From positions 2,232,001 through 2,296,000 of the forward strand of contig NZ_JAUTAN010000001.1 in NCBI RefSeq assembly GCF_030818655.1: 64,000 bases of DNA, given 5' to 3'. The translations under genes were made by a program, and so were the position numbers. Source of the stretch: Nocardioides zeae. Its GTDB lineage: Bacteria > Actinomycetota > Actinomycetes > Propionibacteriales > Nocardioidaceae. The notes beneath the pieces were generated by a model. The model made no database searches, was not told the DNA's origin, and saw nothing but the letters and a program-made list of their open reading frames with translations. The first letter of the stretch is position 1. Every line of letters begins with the position of its first letter. Positions 61,062 through 64,000 of this stretch are shown one piece after another.

Positions 61062-61966
61062 CCCGTCCCCCCGACCGCTGGCGACGGACCTGCTTCGGGG
61101 GCGTCCCCGCGGCGTACCCGCTCCTCGAGCGCCCGGGTCACCGTCCAGCCGAGCAGCACGAACACGTGGAGCACGTAGAGCCACAGCCCGACCGCGACGA
61201 CGCCGCCCACCACGCCGAGGCCGCCGAAGGGCAGCCCGACGTCGATGGGGATCGCGAGGAAGAGCTGGAACCCGTGGAGGAAGCCGGCGAGGAACGATCC
61301 GGTGCCCAGTGCGCCGACGGCCGCGACCCACCACCGCAGCGGCTCCGGCAGGACCGCCACGAACACCCAGGCCAGCAGCACGGAGAGCACGAGCCACGCC
61401 GCCACGAAGCCGAGCACGATCCGCAGCAGCCGGTCGCCCACGCCGTGCCCGCCGCCCTCGGGGGCCAGGGGCACGAGCAGGTCGCCGGTGGCGAGGAACG
61501 CGCCGCTCAGGACGGGCAGCGGCACGAGCGCGACGAGCACCAGCAGGCGCGCCCGCCAGCCCGTGAACCGGTCGGCACGCGGCGCGAGGGCGAGGCCGGC
61601 GCGGCGCAGGCCCTCGCCGTAGAACGAGGCCGGGAAGAGCAGCACCAGGGCCGCCACGACGCCGAGGTGCACGGCCGTGTCGACGAGGAGGTCGTAGGGC
61701 AGCCGCGCGCCCATGTCCGGCGGCACCAGCACCCGCAGGCCGAGCAGCCGCGTCTCGGCGGCGTCCGCTCCGGCACCCCAGGTGGTCGACCAGAGCGCGA
61801 GCAGCAGCCACGGCACGACGGCGATGCCCGCGAAGTAGGTGAGGGTCGCCGCCGCCGCCGACAGGTCGCGGCCCTCCAGCAGGCGACCGGTGCCCCGGAG
61901 CAGGGCGCGGGCCTCGGCAACGACGACGCCCGCGCTCACCACGACGGCACCGGCTTGGTGGGGCAT
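61058..61966 (-). CDS. YihY/virulence factor BrkB family membrane protein
   Basis: A 302-residue protein with six hydrophobic segments and the YihY features DLSAAAATLTYFAGIAVVPWLL (in parts), FYGEGLRRAGLALAPRADR and GGLGVVGGVVAVGLWLYVLHVFVLLG (in parts). The family includes putative exporters of unknown substrate. ATG 61966 is the start of the minus-strand operon, 15 bp from the divergent crtYc, so both promoters must overlap coding sequence or lie very close. Its presence inside a carotenoid operon is unexplained. Confidence 0.85.
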   Translation of the reverse strand: MPHQAGAVVVSAGVVVAEARALLRGTGRLLEGRDLSAAAATLTYFAGIAVVPWLLLALWSTTWGAGADAAETRLLGLRVLVPPDMGARLPYDLLVDTAVHLGVVAALVLLFPASFYGEGLRRAGLALAPRADRFTGWRARLLVLVALVPLPVLSGAFLATGDLLVPLAPEGGGHGVGDRLLRIVLGFVAAWLVLSVLLAWVFVAVLPEPLRWWVAAVGALGTGSFLAGFLHGFQLFLAIPIDVGLPFGGLGVVGGVVAVGLWLYVLHVFVLLGWTVTRALEERVRRGDAPEAGPSPAVGGTG

Positions 61967-61981
61967 GCGGAGAATGGCCGC

Positions 61982-62323
61982 ATGGGCACCCTGACGTACG
62001 TCGCCATGCTCGTCTTCGTCCTCGTCGCCACCCTCCCGCTCGAGCTCGTGCTGCGCACCCGGGTGTACGCCCGCGCCAAGCGGCTCGCACTGACGATCGT
62101 GTGCGTGGGGGTGCCCTTCGTCCTCTGGGACATCGCCGCGACCCGCGCCGGGCACTGGTGGTTCGACCTCGACCTGACGCTCGGCATCGAGCTCCCGGGG
62201 GGCCTGCCGCTCGAGGAGTGGATGTTCTTCCTCGTGGTGCCCATCGCCTCGGTGCTGACGCTAGAGGCCGTGCGGAGCGTGCGCGGCTGGACCGTCGGCG
62301 ACGAGCGGGAGGAGCGCGCGTGA
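61982..62323 (+). CDS. crtYc: lycopene cyclase subunit CrtYc
   Basis: A 113-residue protein with three transmembrane segments and the conserved acidic motif LPLEEWMFFLVVP (about 75-87). Heterodimeric actinobacterial lycopene cyclases consist of two such small subunits. The stop overlaps the next subunit by GTGA. It forms beta- or epsilon-ionone rings on lycopene. Confidence 0.92.
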   Translation: MGTLTYVAMLVFVLVATLPLELVLRTRVYARAKRLALTIVCVGVPFVLWDIAATRAGHWWFDLDLTLGIELPGGLPLEEWMFFLVVPIASVLTLEAVRSVRGWTVGDEREERA

Positions 62324-62679
62324 CGCACACCGAGGCCTCCCTGCTGGGCATCGCCGTCACGGTGGTGCTCGACCTCTGGGTGCTGCGCACCCGCCTGCTG
62401 ACGCGCAAGGCCTACTGGGCGTCCTACGCCATCGTGCTGTTCTTCCAGCTGGTCACGAACGAGTGGCTGACGTGGCAGGGCGTGTTCCAGTACGGCGAGG
62501 ACGCGATCCTCGGCTGGCGCATCGGCCACCAGCCGGTCGAGGACGTGCTCTTCGGCTTCAGCCTCGTCACGCAGTCGATGATGTGGTGGGTGTGGTGGGG
62601 CCGCCGGGGCGTGCAGCGCGAGGTGGGGCCCGGACCCGTCCCGGCCGTCGCGCGGCTGCTGGGACGCCGCGACGCCTGA
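62320..62679 (+). CDS. crtYd: lycopene cyclase subunit CrtYd
   Basis: A 119-residue partner subunit with three transmembrane segments and the matching acidic motif HQPVEDVLFGFSLVTQ (about 69-84). GTG 62320 overlaps the crtYc stop. The basic C-terminal tail is short. Together with CrtYc it gives the cyclic half of the carotenoid product. Confidence 0.92.
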   Translation: MTHTEASLLGIAVTVVLDLWVLRTRLLTRKAYWASYAIVLFFQLVTNEWLTWQGVFQYGEDAILGWRIGHQPVEDVLFGFSLVTQSMMWWVWWGRRGVQREVGPGPVPAVARLLGRRDA

Positions 62680-62711
62680 ACCGCTCGTCCGGGCCTCCGC
62701 CGAGGCGCAGG

Positions 62712-63830
62712 TCACCGCGAGCGCCACGCGGCGCCCTCGGCGAGGTCGTCGAGCGCGGCGCGGGTGCGCGGGTCGAGGGGGAGGGCCGCCAGCGCCCGGC
62801 GGGCGTCGTCCACGAGCACGGTGATGCGGTCCTCGACGCGGGCGCGGGCCCCGGTCGCGACGAGCACGTCCCGCGCCTCCGCGATGCCCGCCGCGTCGAG
62901 CGCGGGGTCGCCGAGGCGCCGGGTCAGGACGGCGCGCTCCGCGGCGGTGCCGCGCTCGAGGGCGAGCGCGACGAGCAGGGTGCGCTTGCCCTCGCGCAGG
63001 TCGCCGGCCTCCGCCTTGCCGGTCGCCCGCGGGTCGCCGAACACGTCGAGCACGTCGTCGCGGAGCTGGAACGCCTCGCCCACGGCCAGGCCGAACGCGG
63101 CGTACCCGTCGAGCAGGTCCGGACCGGCGCCCGCGAGGGTGCCGCCGAGACGGAGCGGGTGCTCGACGGTGTACTTCGCGCTCTTGAACTGGAGCATCCG
63201 GACGACGTCGGGGACGTCCACCTCGGTCCCCGCGCCGAGGTCGGCCTGCAGGCGCAGGTCGAGGTACTGCCCCGCGAGCACCTGGTCGCGCATCTCCGCC
63301 CAGACCGTCCGGACGGCGGGCGCCGTCGGCAGGCCCTCCGTCGACCGGGCGAGCACGTCGTCGGCCCAGGTCAGCAGCAGGTCGCCGGCGAGCACGCCGA
63401 CCGCCGTGCCGTGGTCGGCCGACCGGGACCCGAAGACCCGGTGGACGGTGGGCACGCCGCGGCGCTCGTCGGCGTGGTCCATCACGTCGTCGTGGACGAG
63501 GGCGGCCAGGTGGAACAGCTCGACCGCGGTGGCGATGCCGAGCACACCGGGCACGTCCTCGCCGCCCGACGCGCCCGCGGCGCCCAGGAGCACGAACCCG
63601 GCCCGCAGCCGCTTGCCGCCCTCGGCCAGCCGCTCCACGGCGTCGACGACCGCGCCGAGCCCGGGGTCCACGTCCTCCAGCACGAGCCGCCGGCGGGCGA
63701 CCTCCTCGTGGAGGCGGGCACCGACGACGGCCGGGTCCAGCGGCGCCTCGACGGGGAGCGGGGGCACGTCCGCCCCGGGGAGCCGGACGACCTCGCCCCA
63801 GCCCGCCTCCTCGCTCCGCACCGCGCTCAT
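62712..63830 (-). CDS. crtE: geranylgeranyl diphosphate synthase (polyprenyl synthetase)
   Basis: A 372-residue prenyl diphosphate synthase. The first Asp-rich motif is LVHDDVMDHADERRG (DDxxD at 114-118), and the second is QLRDDVLDVFGD (about 243-254). GGKRLRAGFVLLG carries the IPP-binding Lys/Arg. The N-terminal 40 residues are an extension without motif. ATG 63830 is chosen over an upstream frame continuation. It converges with crtYd across 32 bp and supplies C20 precursor for crtB. Confidence 0.92.
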   Translation of the reverse strand: MSAVRSEEAGWGEVVRLPGADVPPLPVEAPLDPAVVGARLHEEVARRRLVLEDVDPGLGAVVDAVERLAEGGKRLRAGFVLLGAAGASGGEDVPGVLGIATAVELFHLAALVHDDVMDHADERRGVPTVHRVFGSRSADHGTAVGVLAGDLLLTWADDVLARSTEGLPTAPAVRTVWAEMRDQVLAGQYLDLRLQADLGAGTEVDVPDVVRMLQFKSAKYTVEHPLRLGGTLAGAGPDLLDGYAAFGLAVGEAFQLRDDVLDVFGDPRATGKAEAGDLREGKRTLLVALALERGTAAERAVLTRRLGDPALDAAGIAEARDVLVATGARARVEDRITVLVDDARRALAALPLDPRTRAALDDLAEGAAWRSR

Positions 63831-63890
63831 GCCCGTGACGTTACCCAGGCGGGCGATACGGGGGAGCCCAGACGGACCGGACGAGTCCGC

Positions 63891-64000
63891 ATGACCGACG
63901 CGCCGGGCTACCGGGCGGGGCCGAGAAGCTGGGGAGCTTCCGTGACGCCTCGGACCTGGAGGGCGCTGCCGGGGAGCAGGCGCGGGCACTGCTCGAGCAG
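63891..64000 (+). CDS. truncated coding sequence at right edge, frame uncertain
   Basis: An ATG at 63891 (MTDAPGYRAG) begins a plus-strand gene divergent from crtE. From about 63923 the frame with coding character (third positions almost all G or C) is the one reading EKLGSFRDASDLEG..., which is not in frame with that ATG and has no own start. A missing or extra base near GGGCGGGGCC (about 63913-63922) would join them. Too little sequence remains for a family assignment. Confidence 0.4.
   Translation, partial: MTDAPGYRAGPRSWGASVTPRTWRALPGSRRGHCSS

Noticed and set aside
1..64000. tRNA, rRNA or riboswitch genes
   Set aside because: No cloverleaf with a TTCGAAT-type T-loop, rRNA sequence or conserved riboswitch core was recognised by eye; a covariance-model scan would be needed to exclude small RNAs.

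Overview
This is one GC-rich stretch (nearly every coding codon ends in G or C, many GTG and a few TTG starts) that reads as an actinobacterial chromosome, most likely Nocardioidaceae or a close relative. The lineage markers are CarD, mycothiol MshA, SenX3-RegX3, heterodimeric CrtYc/CrtYd lycopene cyclase and an NDMA-dependent (mycofactocin-type) methanol dehydrogenase locus. No rRNA, tRNA, CRISPR array, prophage or transposase gene was seen.

Layout. 1-900: 5' part of cysS (minus). 1050-8792: a plus-strand operon with mostly overlapping genes (SDR, flavin monooxygenase, CrtI-like FAD protein, metal-dependent cyclase/hydrolase carrying a frameshift, ThDP enzyme), followed by an AraC regulator. 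9354-17632: an opposing catabolic cluster (4HBT thioesterase, fused flavin monooxygenase/Old Yellow Enzyme of the salicylyl-/anthraniloyl-CoA 5-monooxygenase type, benzoate-CoA-ligase-like enzyme, TesB thioesterase, cupin, FAH hydrolase, RidA-fold protein, PaaX regulator). Read together they fit an upper route through isatin and isatinate to anthranilate and a CoA-dependent lower route ending in gentisate-like cleavage. That is the main pathway proposal here and it is inference.

17800-28985: housekeeping and cell-surface genes (frameshifted Tat-exported C39 peptidase, membrane molybdopterin oxidoreductase, ispF, MerR, nirD-like, two IspD-like proteins, carD, UbiA prenyltransferase, lipoprotein, gpm, HTH protein, phoU). 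29108-34567: senX3-regX3, an EamA permease, ybjN and mshA. 34699-44415: an SDR, then an alcohol-oxidation locus (iron alcohol dehydrogenase, MadS/MadR two-component pair, MftM-like methyltransferase, VWA protein, MoxR ATPase, NDMA-dependent methanol dehydrogenase). 44584-46952: IclR regulator and a 3-oxoacid CoA-transferase. 47023-52483: two small proteins, a large GAF/PAS/SpoIIE phosphatase, YjbQ, an anti-sigma-type ATPase, a dienelactone-hydrolase-like protein and a GAF-ANTAR protein. 52545-63830: a carotenoid cluster (idi, crtB, two CrtI-type desaturases, CDP-alcohol transferase, GT2 glycosyltransferase, CruF-type hydratase, CrtA-like protein, YihY, crtYc, crtYd, crtE). A truncated gene enters at the right edge.

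The most unusual non-coding content is a set of hairpin-forming repeats concentrated between convergent genes. An approximately 53-bp inverted repeat (core GGTCGTGGTG / CACCACGACC) keeps a 27-nt loop in six copies. A second element (GCGAACTGGGACG...) alternates with it in a 175-195-bp composite array. A third forms a 31-bp-period tandem array followed by inverted copies. The last two share a core close to CGARYTGGGWCG. Two single-base frameshifts, and possibly a third at the right edge, suggest residual sequencing indels or real decay.
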